From: Alcanivorax profundi
GTDB taxonomy: Bacteria > Pseudomonadota > Gammaproteobacteria > Pseudomonadales > Alcanivoracaceae
Length of the DNA stretch: 64,000 nucleotides
NCBI RefSeq assembly: GCF_003597125.1
Contig: NZ_QYYA01000001.1
Span: 806,001-870,000, forward strand
Direction of reading: 5' to 3'
The position numbers and the translations under genes are program-made. How positions within the stretch are numbered: position 1 is the stretch's first letter; each line of letters begins with the position of its first letter. Below are positions 19,193 through 28,292 of the stretch, in pieces. The notes under the pieces were generated by a model. It was not told the origin of the DNA, did not search any database, and worked only from the letters and a program-made list of their open reading frames with translations.

Positions 19193-20575
19193 TCAGCCTT
19201 CTTTCAGGGCGGTGGTGATATCCAGCACCGCACCCTTGCCGTCGCCGAACAACATCAGCGTGTTGTCCTTGGCAAACAGCGGGTTGGGCAGGCCGGCAAA
19301 ACCGGCGCTCAGGGAGCGTTTCACCACAACCACGGTCTTGGCCTTGTCCACGTTCAGGATAGGCATACCGTAGATCGGGCTACCCTTGTCTTCACGGGCC
19401 AGCGGGTTGGTTACGTCGTTGGCACCCAGCACGATGGCGACATCGGTCTGTTCGAAGGTCGGGTTAATGGCATCCATGTCCTTGAGCTTGTCATAGGACA
19501 CTTCCGCTTCGGCCAGCAGTACGTTCATGTGACCCGGCATACGACCCGCTACCGGGTGGATTGCGTATTCCACTTCGCAACCCATGGCTTCCAGGGTGTC
19601 GGCCATATCACGCACGGCGTGCTGCGCCTGAGCCATAGCCAGACCGAAGCCCGGTACGATAACGACGCGCTGGGCTGTCTCGAGCAGCATGGCAACTTCT
19701 TCAGAAGAGGTGGACTTCACCTTGCCAGCATAGACTTCGTCTTCATCCATGGCTTCGCCAGCTTCCGCCATCACACCGAACAGAACGTTGGTGAGGGAGC
19801 GGTTCATGGCTTTACACATGATGCTGGTCAGAATCAGGCCGGAGGCGCCAACCAGGGAACCGGTAATGATCAGGGCGCTGTTGCCCATTACGAAACCGGC
19901 CGCAGAGGCAGCAACACCGGAGTAGGAGTTCAGCAGCGCGATAACCACGGGCATGTCAGCACCACCGATCGGCAGCACCAGGAACAGACCAAGCACCGCA
20001 GCGGCAGCCACAAGACCCCAGAAAACAGCCTCGTTGCCCGGGTTGACGACCAGGTAGCCTACGGCCACAACAGAGCCGATAAACAGCAGGCCATTGACCA
20101 GTTTCATGCCCGGGAAGCCCATGGGCTTGCCATCGATCAGTTCCTGAAGCTTGGCAAATGCCACCAGAGAACCGGTCAGTGTCACGGCACCGATCAGTAC
20201 AGCGGCACCCGTGGCGATGATAGAGACCGTGCTATCCGCAGAGCCACGGAAGAACTCCGCAGACGCCACCGCGAAAGACGCGCCGCCACCAAAGCCGTTA
20301 AGCAGGGCGATCATCTGCGGCATGGACGTCATCTGTACCTTCTTGGCCATAACGGCACCAATCAGGCCACCAACAACGACACCGGCAATGATGATTTCGT
20401 AAGTAACAATGTGCTCATTGAGCAGGGTAACCACGGCAGCAACACCCATGCCGGCTGCAGCCAGCAGGTTGCCACGCACGGCAGTTTTCGGCTTGGTCAG
20501 CCCCTTGATACCCACCACAAACAGGCAGGCGGCGATCAAGTAGGCGATATCAATCCAGTTCTGGGAAACGTGCAT
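19193..20575 (-). CDS. pntB: NAD(P) transhydrogenase subunit beta
   Basis: The 460-residue PntB starts with a membrane region (eight or nine helices, residues 8-260) beginning WIDIAYLIAACLFVVGIKGL. The NADP-binding domain III lies at about 280-460, with VIVPGFGLAMAQAQ, YAIHPVAGRMPGHMNVLLAEA and VIVLGANDVTNP, all standard landmarks. The enzyme couples proton entry to hydride transfer from NADH to NADP+ and supplies NADPH. It is the last gene of the three-gene pnt operon, four bases after pntAB. Confidence 0.97.
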   Translation of the reverse strand: MHVSQNWIDIAYLIAACLFVVGIKGLTKPKTAVRGNLLAAAGMGVAAVVTLLNEHIVTYEIIIAGVVVGGLIGAVMAKKVQMTSMPQMIALLNGFGGGASFAVASAEFFRGSADSTVSIIATGAAVLIGAVTLTGSLVAFAKLQELIDGKPMGFPGMKLVNGLLFIGSVVAVGYLVVNPGNEAVFWGLVAAAAVLGLFLVLPIGGADMPVVIALLNSYSGVAASAAGFVMGNSALIITGSLVGASGLILTSIMCKAMNRSLTNVLFGVMAEAGEAMDEDEVYAGKVKSTSSEEVAMLLETAQRVVIVPGFGLAMAQAQHAVRDMADTLEAMGCEVEYAIHPVAGRMPGHMNVLLAEAEVSYDKLKDMDAINPTFEQTDVAIVLGANDVTNPLAREDKGSPIYGMPILNVDKAKTVVVVKRSLSAGFAGLPNPLFAKDNTLMLFGDGKGAVLDITTALKEG

Positions 20576-20578
20576 GAA

Positions 20579-20854
20579 TTACTTCCTCTTGAACATCGCC
20601 AGCATTCGATTGGTGACCATAAAGCCGCCAATCACGTTGATGGTAGCCAGTACCACCGCAGCAAACCCCAGTACATTGATGAGCATGCCGGCATCAGAAC
20701 CAGCAGCGATCAATGCACCCACCACAGTGATGCCGGAAATGGCGTTGGAGCCAGACATCAGCGGAGTGTGCAGGGTAGGCGGAACCTTGGTGATCAGCTC
20801 CACACCGAGGAAGATCGCCAGCACGAACAGAGTCAGTTGAGCTACGAAATCCAT
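20579..20854 (-). CDS. pntAB: NAD(P) transhydrogenase alpha subunit, membrane part (PntAB/PntA2)
   Basis: A 91-residue membrane protein with three helices (about 5-22, 38-56, 60-82) and the sequence PPTLHTPLMSGSNAISG, a signature of the transhydrogenase alpha-2 region. In E. coli this segment is the C-terminus of a single PntA; here it is a separate gene, as in Rhodospirillum-type enzymes. The start shares one base with the pntAA stop (TAATG). Confidence 0.95.
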   Translation of the reverse strand: MDFVAQLTLFVLAIFLGVELITKVPPTLHTPLMSGSNAISGITVVGALIAAGSDAGMLINVLGFAAVVLATINVIGGFMVTNRMLAMFKRK

Positions 20855-22071
20855 TATTTTTCCTCCTTGCTGTCTGCGGCGGCTTCTTCAGCCGGGGCTT
20901 CCGGCTTGGCCAGCGAAGGCAGGCCGAGCAGGTCACGCAGACGGGCCTGGGGCACGTCGCCATCGTGACTGATCACGGTTTCGACAACGATCTCGTCTTC
21001 GAAGTCCAGCTGCAGGTCGCCATTGTCGTCGAGCAGCAGGTTGAGGAGGTTTTCCATGTTCTTGCCAAACATCTGGCTGGCATGGAAAGCCACAGAGGAG
21101 GGCACATTTTCAGGGCCGACAATGGTCACACCGTGTTTAACCACGGTCTTGCCAGACTCGGTCACTTCACAGTTACCACCACGCTCGGCAGCCAGATCGA
21201 CGATGATCGCGCCCGGCTTCATGGCCTTCACCATGTCCTCGGTCACCAGGATCGGGCTTTTGGCGCCAGGTACCGCGGCAGTGGTGATCACCACGTCCAT
21301 TTCCTTGATGACTTCAGTCATCAGCTCACGCTGACGCTTGAGGAAGTCTTCACCCTGGGCTTTGGCGTAGCCGCCGGTCCCTTCTGCTTCGCCGGTATCG
21401 AGATCCAGCTCCACCGGCTTGGCGCCAACGGAGAGAATCTGCTCACGGGCAGCGGGGCGAACGTCGTAGGCTTCCACAATGGCGCCAAGACGCTTTGCCG
21501 TCGCACAGGCTTGCAGGCCCGCAACCCCGGCACCCATCACAAACACGCGCGAGGCGTTAAGCGTGCCTGCCGCGGTCATGTTCATGGGGAACATACGCTG
21601 GGATTCGGTGGCAGCCAGCAGTACACACTTGTAGCCGGCAACCATGGCCATGGAGGAGAGTACGTCCATGGCCTGGGCGCGGGTAATCCGCGGTACCAGC
21701 TCCAGCGCCAGGCCTGAGATTTTTTTCTCGGCCAGAGACTGCGCGAATTGCGGGTTAGCCAGCGGATCAGTCATCCCGATCAGGGTCTGGCCTTCCTTCA
21801 ACTTATTGAGGTCTTCTGCACCGTTCTGAGTGTTGCTACCAGGGGTCTGCACTTGCAGAACAACCTGGGAAGCACTGAATACCTCGTCGCGATCAACCAG
21901 TTTGGCTCCGGCAGTTTCAAAAGCACTATCCGGATAGCCGGCGAGTTCGCCGGCGCCGCGCTCAATGATGATCTCGACACCTTGTTTCTTCAGCAAAGCG
22001 CTGACATTGGCAGGCGTAATGGCTACGCGCTGCTCGCCAGGGCAGATTTCTTTGGGAACACCGATAATCAC
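20854..22071 (-). CDS. pntAA: NAD(P) transhydrogenase alpha subunit, NAD-binding part (PntAA/PntA1)
   Basis: The start was set at a GTG (22071), giving the family's usual opening VIIGVPKEICPGEQRVAITP (the first residue is Met in the protein). GGGGG lies upstream. A longer frame to an ATG at 22137 would add 22 residues without family character. The 405-residue protein is the NAD(H)-binding domain I: alanine dehydrogenase-like fold, Rossmann loop MGAGVAGLQACATAKRLGA, then YDVRPAAREQ and VITTAAVPGAKSP. The C-terminus is a Glu/Ala-rich tail. Confidence 0.93.
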   Translation of the reverse strand: MIIGVPKEICPGEQRVAITPANVSALLKKQGVEIIIERGAGELAGYPDSAFETAGAKLVDRDEVFSASQVVLQVQTPGSNTQNGAEDLNKLKEGQTLIGMTDPLANPQFAQSLAEKKISGLALELVPRITRAQAMDVLSSMAMVAGYKCVLLAATESQRMFPMNMTAAGTLNASRVFVMGAGVAGLQACATAKRLGAIVEAYDVRPAAREQILSVGAKPVELDLDTGEAEGTGGYAKAQGEDFLKRQRELMTEVIKEMDVVITTAAVPGAKSPILVTEDMVKAMKPGAIIVDLAAERGGNCEVTESGKTVVKHGVTIVGPENVPSSVAFHASQMFGKNMENLLNLLLDDNGDLQLDFEDEIVVETVISHDGDVPQARLRDLLGLPSLAKPEAPAEEAAADSKEEK

Positions 22072-22174
22072 CTGCGTTACCCCCGTCTGTGGTTCGCAAA
22101 TAATCGGCAAATCAGGATAGAGAAGGTGGCAACCCAATCCCCTGAAAGCCGCGTAAAATGAGGGCTGGCGGGTT

Positions 22175-22191
22175 CGAGCACAGGGTGCTCG
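22175..22191. promoter_or_regulatory. Palindrome upstream of pntAA, possible operator
   Basis: Perfect 7-base arms CGAGCAC-AGG-GTGCTCG lie about 104 bases upstream of the pntAA GTG. The core CAGGGTGCT recurs as a direct repeat at 22212-22220. No regulator is recognised for it. Confidence 0.3.
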
Positions 22192-22332
22192 CGCCGGACA
22201 CAGGCCCTCAGCAGGGTGCTAACCTTATTGTGCGTCTACCAGCTTGGCAAATGACAAATGGTTATCGCACCAATAAGTGATTGAAAGGGTTAGTTACCGC
22301 GGGCCATCCCCCGGGGCAACAACATTCGCTTC

Positions 22333-23760
22333 TCAATCTCCTGGAGTGATGGTTTTTTGATCAACCAGGAGCAGGTCGCTGTCTTCCTGCATATGAATGA
22401 AAGGCTCAAGGATGGTGTTGCCGCGGACTTCAGCATTGATGACATGCAAAAAGGTGTAGGCACCTAGTAACTTTCTGAAAAGAAAGATGAATTCTTTGGG
22501 TGGAACATCAAAATGGACGGATAGGGCGTTACGTCCGGCCTTGTTCATGATGCGCCCGGGCAAGTTGCTTTCCCCCCAGCGGTACTCGAGATTCTCGTTG
22601 AGTAGATCCGCAGGCGGAGGGAATTTTTCCGGGTCCTGAAGTACTTCAATGGCCTCGAAACACATGGCCGCGAAATCGTCGAGAATGCGGCGTGGCGTAC
22701 CTCTGGCAAGAAAATCCAGCGCACTCAGCGCACGGATAAGCCTTTCGGTATCGTGGTAGTAGGAGGCACGGATCATCTCACGACCTGGACCAAGGACGTC
22801 ATTATCGAAATCCCGGATGGCACCGAAATCCAGAAGTACAATCTGGTCTTTTTCCGGGGCCTCACCGATCCGTAGTAAATAGTTGCCGAAATTCGGGTCC
22901 GTTTGCATTTTGTTCCATTCGAACACCTCCCGGCAGCACAGCTCCATGATGGCCCGGCCGATAAAGTTTCGCCGTGTCTGGGATAACTCCAGTACTGCAG
23001 GATCATTCACGCCGATACCGTGCTCGAAGGTCATGCACATGATGTTGTGGCTGGAATATTCCGGGACAATTTCCGGAACCACAAAACGGGCATCATCGGC
23101 AAGGGCCTGGCGGAAATGGCGGGTGGTGTGGGCCTCAAGATCGTAGTCGACCTCACGGCGCAGCATTTCCTTTACCTCATTGAGCCACATGTTGAACTGT
23201 TCCGTGATAGGAACAAGTCGGCTCATTTTCAGCAGACGGACCAACGCACGCATGTCGGAATCAATGGCATCGGCAACACCGGGATACTGGATCTTGAGGA
23301 CCAGCTCCTTGCCGTCAGACTTTCGGATAGCCTTGTGTACCTGGGCTAGGGAGGCGGCACCAAGCGGGGTGGTTTCGACCTCCAGTTCTGCCAGCTTGAC
23401 CTCCCCGAGCTGTCGCTGGAGGTGCTTTTCAATGGCCGACCATTCCAGCGCCGTGGTCTGGTTTTCAAGCGTGTGCAGGGCGGTGGTGACTTCTTCAGGG
23501 AGAAAGTGCTCGCCGAACAGGGCCATCATTTGCCCAATCTTGACCACTGACCCCTTGAGCTTGCCCAATTCCTCTACCAGTTCCTGGGCACGGGCAGACA
23601 GAATCTCCTTGCGACGTTCTTCACGCTTGTCCTTGCTGGTAAAAAAGGTGCCGGCACTGGCCGTTGCATATTTGGCACCCGCCATGAAGCCGGCCTTTGC
23701 CATGGAAAAGCGCCGCTCTACAGAGCCTGTTTTTACCCGTTTTACTGTTTTACGTGTCAT
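22333..23760 (-). CDS. ABC1/AarF/UbiB-family atypical kinase
   Basis: The protein of about 475 residues is read from the ATG at 23760 (GGAG 13 bases upstream). An ATG at 23784 and longer frames are possible, but the extra sequence looks non-coding. Family landmarks are visible: the KxGQ motif (GSVVKIGQMMAL), the Ala-rich loop PLGAASLAQVHKA, the ATP-binding Lys in ELVLKIQYPGV, EVDYDLEA, the catalytic loop TDPNFGNYLL and metal-binding LLDFGAI. There are no C-terminal membrane helices like those of E. coli UbiB, so it is a soluble ABC1 paralogue rather than a certain ubiquinone-synthesis gene. It is divergent from the hydrolase gene. Confidence 0.87.
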   Translation of the reverse strand: MTRKTVKRVKTGSVERRFSMAKAGFMAGAKYATASAGTFFTSKDKREERRKEILSARAQELVEELGKLKGSVVKIGQMMALFGEHFLPEEVTTALHTLENQTTALEWSAIEKHLQRQLGEVKLAELEVETTPLGAASLAQVHKAIRKSDGKELVLKIQYPGVADAIDSDMRALVRLLKMSRLVPITEQFNMWLNEVKEMLRREVDYDLEAHTTRHFRQALADDARFVVPEIVPEYSSHNIMCMTFEHGIGVNDPAVLELSQTRRNFIGRAIMELCCREVFEWNKMQTDPNFGNYLLRIGEAPEKDQIVLLDFGAIRDFDNDVLGPGREMIRASYYHDTERLIRALSALDFLARGTPRRILDDFAAMCFEAIEVLQDPEKFPPPADLLNENLEYRWGESNLPGRIMNKAGRNALSVHFDVPPKEFIFLFRKLLGAYTFLHVINAEVRGNTILEPFIHMQEDSDLLLVDQKTITPGD

Positions 23761-23943
23761 CGACTGGGAAACTCCATTTGCCATCCTGCTTGCCGGTGGC
23801 ATTCTAGCGGGTAATCTGACACGGGTCATTGTCCAAACCGTTGATCCGGAAAAGGAAATGGTTCCATTGAGTAACCTCCGCGCGGGTAGGGCACATGACA
23901 GCGGATACCGGTGCAAAACATTGAGCGTAAGGAAAGCAGCATT

Positions 23944-24714
23944 ATGGCGAGAACCTGGGTTTTGCTGAGGGGATTAGTCAGGGAGCAAAGGCATTGGGAG
24001 GATTTTCCGGCCCAATTTCAGGCAGCAGTGCCGAGTGACCGGGTGATTTGTGTGGATTTGCCCGGTAACGGCGTGTTCTATCGTGAAGATAGCCCGACAA
24101 GAATTGCTGCCATGGTTGCCCATGCACGAGAGCAGCTGGCGAACCAGGGTGAAAGCGGCCCTTTCTACCTGGTCGCACTGTCGCTGGGGGCGATGACCGC
24201 CGTCCAATGGCTAAGTCAGGCACCCCACGAAGTGGCTTTTGCGGCCTTGATTAATACCTCTTCCAGCCGTTTCAGTCCCTTTTGGCGACGTCTGCGTCCG
24301 GGAAATTACGCCCGACTGATCCGTGAAGGCATCATCAGCCGAAACCGGGTGCGAAAAGAAAAGGCTATTTTGGAAATCACCTCAAACCTTAGAGACACGG
24401 CATGGTTACACCAGCTGGCGGAGCGCTGGGCGGAGTATGCGAGGCTGCAGCCTGTCTCATTGCGTAACAGCTTACGCCAGTTACTGGCCGCTATGCGTTT
24501 TCAGGCACCCGCTGCCTTGCCAGACACTGTCCCAGTCATCCTGATAAGCGGGGAAGGTGACAGGCTGGTGCACCCGAGCTGTTCTCGGCGGATGGCGGAG
24601 GCCTGGCAGTTACCCCTGCGTGCTCACCCTCAAGCCGGTCACGATTTGCCTCTTGATGCGCCACAATGGTTGATCAATACGCTTCTGGGTGGGGTAACAG
24701 AAACGCGCAATTAG
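23944..24714 (+). CDS. Alpha/beta hydrolase
   Basis: A 256-residue protein read from the ATG at 23944, preceded by AAGGAAAG. It opens TWVLLRGLVREQRHWEDFP, a lipase/hydrolase-type strand and oxyanion region. The nucleophile elbow is VALSLGAM (Ala in place of the first Gly), the acid is likely in ISGEGDRLVHPS, and the base is in AGHDLPLDAP. No signal peptide is visible. The substrate is unknown; such proteins are often annotated as esterases. It stands alone upstream of the MpaB-type gene. Confidence 0.8.
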   Translation: MARTWVLLRGLVREQRHWEDFPAQFQAAVPSDRVICVDLPGNGVFYREDSPTRIAAMVAHAREQLANQGESGPFYLVALSLGAMTAVQWLSQAPHEVAFAALINTSSSRFSPFWRRLRPGNYARLIREGIISRNRVRKEKAILEITSNLRDTAWLHQLAERWAEYARLQPVSLRNSLRQLLAAMRFQAPAALPDTVPVILISGEGDRLVHPSCSRRMAEAWQLPLRAHPQAGHDLPLDAPQWLINTLLGGVTETRN

Positions 24715-24795
24715 TGTATTGACCGTCTGGGCTAGCCATTTTACCGTAGAGTCAGAACTCATGAGTTCTCAAAACAATAAAGACGAGAGGTATCC

Positions 24796-25938
24796 ATGGC
24801 TACGCCTCAGGAATTGGCCCGCTTCCAGCGCGGCCCGCAGAATCCCCAGGAACGTGTGTGGTGGGACCGGTATTCCCACAAGAATCTGGATCGCTGGCGT
24901 CAGATACAGGATCCTTTAGCGGATCGTTGTGCCGCCCAGATCAAGTTTACCCGGCCCTCCGGGCTTCTGGAGGAAGTGGAGCGGCGTGCTGCCAGCGAAG
25001 GCGGCGATTTTCAGGCGTTTCTGGACCACTGCCATGCGGTGCCCCACTGGGTAGATTTCGAGGAGATGGAGCTCGGTCGGCGCATGTACCGCCGCAACGG
25101 CGCGCTCCAGGGACTGGTACTGATGTGTTCAAGCCTGGTAGAAGGCTATGCGCATAACAAACCCTCTCAAGTCCTGGTTGCAACCGGACGACTGCAGAAA
25201 GACGTATCGCGTCGCATCTATGAGACGGGCCAGATGCTGCACAATATTGTCGGGGATGACGGGCTGCGCCCCGGTGGACTGGGGCACCGGACCCTGATGG
25301 AAGTGCGTCTTCTGCACGCGGCGGTTCGGCAGTTTCTCCGCAATAACCCCCGTTGGGATGTGGAAAAGTACGACATGCCCATCAACCAGGAAGACATGGC
25401 GGGCACCATCCTTGAGTTCGATTTCATGGTGGTTCGGGGCCTGAAGCGACTGGGTGTCAATATCAGCCGTCGCGAGCATGAATCCATGCATTACTTCTGG
25501 CGCTACGCCGGTTATTTGCTTGGTGTCGATGAGTCCTTGCTCACTACTACGCTGGAGGAGCAAGAGATCATGGCGCTGCAGCTGACCTCTCACCTTTACG
25601 ATCCGACACCGGATAGTGAATCACTGGCCAAGGCCTTGCTGAAAGACATGTCCAACAAGGCACCGTTCAATCTGTCCTATGATGTGTTGCTGGCATTCAG
25701 TCGTTACCTGATTGGAGACAAGGTCGCCGATGACCTGAACATTTACAGCTCGGTTTCCGCAGGCACAGCGGTACGTGTGGTGAAAACGGCGATTCGGGCA
25801 GCCAGTTTTGGTATGCGCATGCTGCCAGACCCGGCAAAACGGGCAGTGGAAGGCTTTAATCACACCCTGGGCCGTCGTACCCTGCAGGCAGGACTGGGTG
25901 GCAATCCCGCTCGTTGGGGCTTTAAGGCGCTTGCTTGA
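24796..25938 (+). CDS. MpaB/latex-clearing-protein-like oxygenase (DUF2236)
   Basis: A 380-residue protein with the DUF2236 pattern: FLDHCHAVPHWVDF, SSLVEGYAHNKPSQVL, ETGQMLHNIV, the key GHRTLMEVRLLHAAVR (His/Arg region used for haem in the Lcp family) and WRYAGYLLGVDESLL. Family members include the MpaB oxygenase and bacterial rubber oxygenases, which are b-type haem proteins. It lacks an obvious signal peptide. The physiological substrate is unknown. The ATG is preceded by GAGAGG, and a strong terminator follows. Confidence 0.82.
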   Translation: MATPQELARFQRGPQNPQERVWWDRYSHKNLDRWRQIQDPLADRCAAQIKFTRPSGLLEEVERRAASEGGDFQAFLDHCHAVPHWVDFEEMELGRRMYRRNGALQGLVLMCSSLVEGYAHNKPSQVLVATGRLQKDVSRRIYETGQMLHNIVGDDGLRPGGLGHRTLMEVRLLHAAVRQFLRNNPRWDVEKYDMPINQEDMAGTILEFDFMVVRGLKRLGVNISRREHESMHYFWRYAGYLLGVDESLLTTTLEEQEIMALQLTSHLYDPTPDSESLAKALLKDMSNKAPFNLSYDVLLAFSRYLIGDKVADDLNIYSSVSAGTAVRVVKTAIRAASFGMRMLPDPAKRAVEGFNHTLGRRTLQAGLGGNPARWGFKALA

Positions 25939-25955
25939 GTTGATGGGTTGAAACA

Positions 25956-25994
25956 GCAATAAAAAAAGCGGCTATAAGCCGCTTTTTTTATTGC
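25956..25994. terminator. Bidirectional intrinsic terminator between MpaB-type gene and prc
   Basis: A perfect 17-bp stem (GCAATAAAAAAAGCGGC / GCCGCTTTTTTTATTGC) with loop TATAA has A/T-runs that serve both convergent genes. Confidence 0.95.
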
Positions 25995-26019
25995 TACAGG
26001 TGGTCGGCAAGCGCCTGAG

Positions 26020-28128
26020 TCACCCCTTGCGAGCGACCTGTTTGTCACGAATCAAGTCCATCAAGTCGACAAGAATTTCACCGGTTTCACGGACGTAGGG
26101 GTCATCATCGATGGCTTCATCGTGGCTCTCCGGGTCCAGTGCTCGCTGTTCTTCGAGGTCACGCAGGGCCTTGATGCTATCCAGCGGATCTTCGCCACGG
26201 GAATCCCTGCGACGGTTTTCGATGGCCAGTCGCTCAGCGTCAAAGGCGTGTTGCTGGCTGGTCCGCTGTTCCATGTTCAGTGACAGGGTCTCGCGGTTGC
26301 GGTTCTTGTCCAGCAATGCCCGCAGGGACAACACATAAACGAACTCGGGATCCTGTTCGGTACGCTCGACATGACGCTCACGCAACATCGGCAGGTAGGG
26401 CACCATGTCACTGACACGCTGGTATTTGGCAGAGCTGATTTCATCCCAGGGCAGGGCATTTGGCAGGGAGCTCTCGCCGACCTCTTTCTTGTCGACCAGC
26501 GACGGCATATCCACATCCGGCACGATGCCCAGGTTCTGGTTGCTGGAACCGGACACCCGGTAGAACTTGGCATTGGTCATCTTCAGCTTGCCGTGATTCA
26601 GGTCCAGCAGCGTTTGTACCGTGCCCTTGCCATAGGTCTGATCACCGACAATCAGGGCACGACCGTAATCCTGCATGGCACCAGCGAAAATTTCCGAGGC
26701 TGAGGCACTGTAGCGATTGACCATGACCGCCATGGGGCCGGCGTACAATACCCCCGGGAATTTGTCGGCTTCGACGCTGACGCGACCACTGGATTCACGC
26801 ACCTGTACGGTCGGTCCGCGGTTGATGAACAGGCTCACCAGCTTGTTGACTTCCAGCAGCGAGCCACCACCGTTGTTGCGCAGGTCGATCACCAAGCCAT
26901 CGATGTTTTCCTTGCGTAGCTCGACCAGCAGTTTGGCGACGTCGCTGGTGGTACTGGTGTAATCCGGGTCGCCACGGTGGAAGGCCGCAAAATCCAGGTA
27001 GAACGCGGGAATTTCGATCACACCGAGTTTGTGCGTTTCGCCATCACGCTCGATGGTGATGATGTCCTTCTTGGCTGCTTGCTCTTCCAGCACCACCTTG
27101 TTGCGGACAATGCTGATGACGCGGGTATCGTGCTCGCTGGCACTGCCCGCCGGGATAATTTCCAGATTGACCTTGGTGCCCTTGGGACCACGAATCTGAT
27201 CGACCACTTCATCCAGGCGCAGGCCAATCACGGGGGTGGGCTCTTCGTCTTCCTGGCCCACACCCACAATGCGGTCGGCAGGCTTGAGCTGGCCACTCTT
27301 GGCGGCAGGGCCGGCCGGCACCAGACGGACCACCTTGGTATAGCCATCTTCGTATTGCAGCACGGCACCAATGCCCTCGAGGGAGCGGCTCATGCTGATA
27401 TCGAAGTTCTCTGAGTTATGCGGGGTGAAATACGTAGTATGGGGATCAAAGGTCTGGGTCAGTGCATTCATGTAGACCTGGAAGACATCTTCCGGCGTGT
27501 TCTGACGAATACGCTTGAGCTGGCTTTCATAGCGACGGGTCAGGCGAGTCTTGATGTCCTCGTCTTCTGCTTCGTTAAGGCGCATGGAAAGCACGGCATT
27601 CTTGAACTGTCGCAGCCAGATATCATCCAGGGCTGCCATATCTTTGGCCCAAGGTGCATCTTCACGGCTTACCCGCACTTCGTCCTTGCCATCAAAATCC
27701 AGACCATCAAGGTCGTTGTCGACCATCGCCAACATCCCTTCAAGGCGGGATTCGAGGCGACTCTGAAAGCGGTTGAAAATGGTATACCCGGCTTCCAGTT
27801 CGCCTTTACGAAGCTGATCGTCGAGGTCACTTCGGTATTTCTCGAATTCGTCGATATCCGATTGAATCAAGTACAGCCGATTCGGGTCGAGATCCTTTAG
27901 ATATTGATCAAATACCTTGCTCGACAGGGCATCATTGAAGTCGAGACGCCGGTAATGGTATTTGAGTTTGTCGGCGATTTCTTCGGCAGCATCAATCTGC
28001 TCATCGGTGGGCTTCAACTTACCCTCGACCGGTGCGGGGTCGTTGCGTAGAGCGCCTACCGATTGAAGCGCACCACCCAGTAACAAAACGGCCAGTGCGA
28101 GGGGGAACAGCTTGCGGAATTGAACCAT
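26020..28128 (-). CDS. prc: Tail-specific (C-terminal processing) protease Prc, S41 family
   Basis: The start was chosen at the ATG 28128, which begins a clean signal peptide (MVQFRKLFPLALAVLLLGGA). A TTG at 28173 would add 15 polar residues. The 702-residue protein has the Prc layout: an N-terminal domain, a PDZ domain (about 220-315; GIGAVLQYEDGY), the S41 protease domain with DLRNNGGGSL, the catalytic Ser in YSASASEIFA and the Lys in TYGKGTVQ, then a long C-terminal helical domain. In the family Prc degrades periplasmic proteins from their C-termini and trims peptidoglycan hydrolases and lipoproteins. It is monocistronic and divergent from the SpmA-SpmB gene. Confidence 0.95.
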   Translation of the reverse strand: MVQFRKLFPLALAVLLLGGALQSVGALRNDPAPVEGKLKPTDEQIDAAEEIADKLKYHYRRLDFNDALSSKVFDQYLKDLDPNRLYLIQSDIDEFEKYRSDLDDQLRKGELEAGYTIFNRFQSRLESRLEGMLAMVDNDLDGLDFDGKDEVRVSREDAPWAKDMAALDDIWLRQFKNAVLSMRLNEAEDEDIKTRLTRRYESQLKRIRQNTPEDVFQVYMNALTQTFDPHTTYFTPHNSENFDISMSRSLEGIGAVLQYEDGYTKVVRLVPAGPAAKSGQLKPADRIVGVGQEDEEPTPVIGLRLDEVVDQIRGPKGTKVNLEIIPAGSASEHDTRVISIVRNKVVLEEQAAKKDIITIERDGETHKLGVIEIPAFYLDFAAFHRGDPDYTSTTSDVAKLLVELRKENIDGLVIDLRNNGGGSLLEVNKLVSLFINRGPTVQVRESSGRVSVEADKFPGVLYAGPMAVMVNRYSASASEIFAGAMQDYGRALIVGDQTYGKGTVQTLLDLNHGKLKMTNAKFYRVSGSSNQNLGIVPDVDMPSLVDKKEVGESSLPNALPWDEISSAKYQRVSDMVPYLPMLRERHVERTEQDPEFVYVLSLRALLDKNRNRETLSLNMEQRTSQQHAFDAERLAIENRRRDSRGEDPLDSIKALRDLEEQRALDPESHDEAIDDDPYVRETGEILVDLMDLIRDKQVARKG

Positions 28129-28292
28129 GCGTTTTCTCAACGGTGAATCCGTGGTTTGATGACTTTTCCGCAACAGACCGTTGCTGTACTGCGGAGCCGG
28201 ACCTTGACGATACCAGACTTCGATGTATAAAAAGTCGCCAACACACTAATTTTCATACATTTATACACAGACCCTAGCGCACGGGGGAAGGT

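Noticed and set aside
19529-20968. 479-codon plus-strand frame opposite pntB/pntAB
   Set aside because: It spans three genes on the other strand and has the composition of an antisense shadow.
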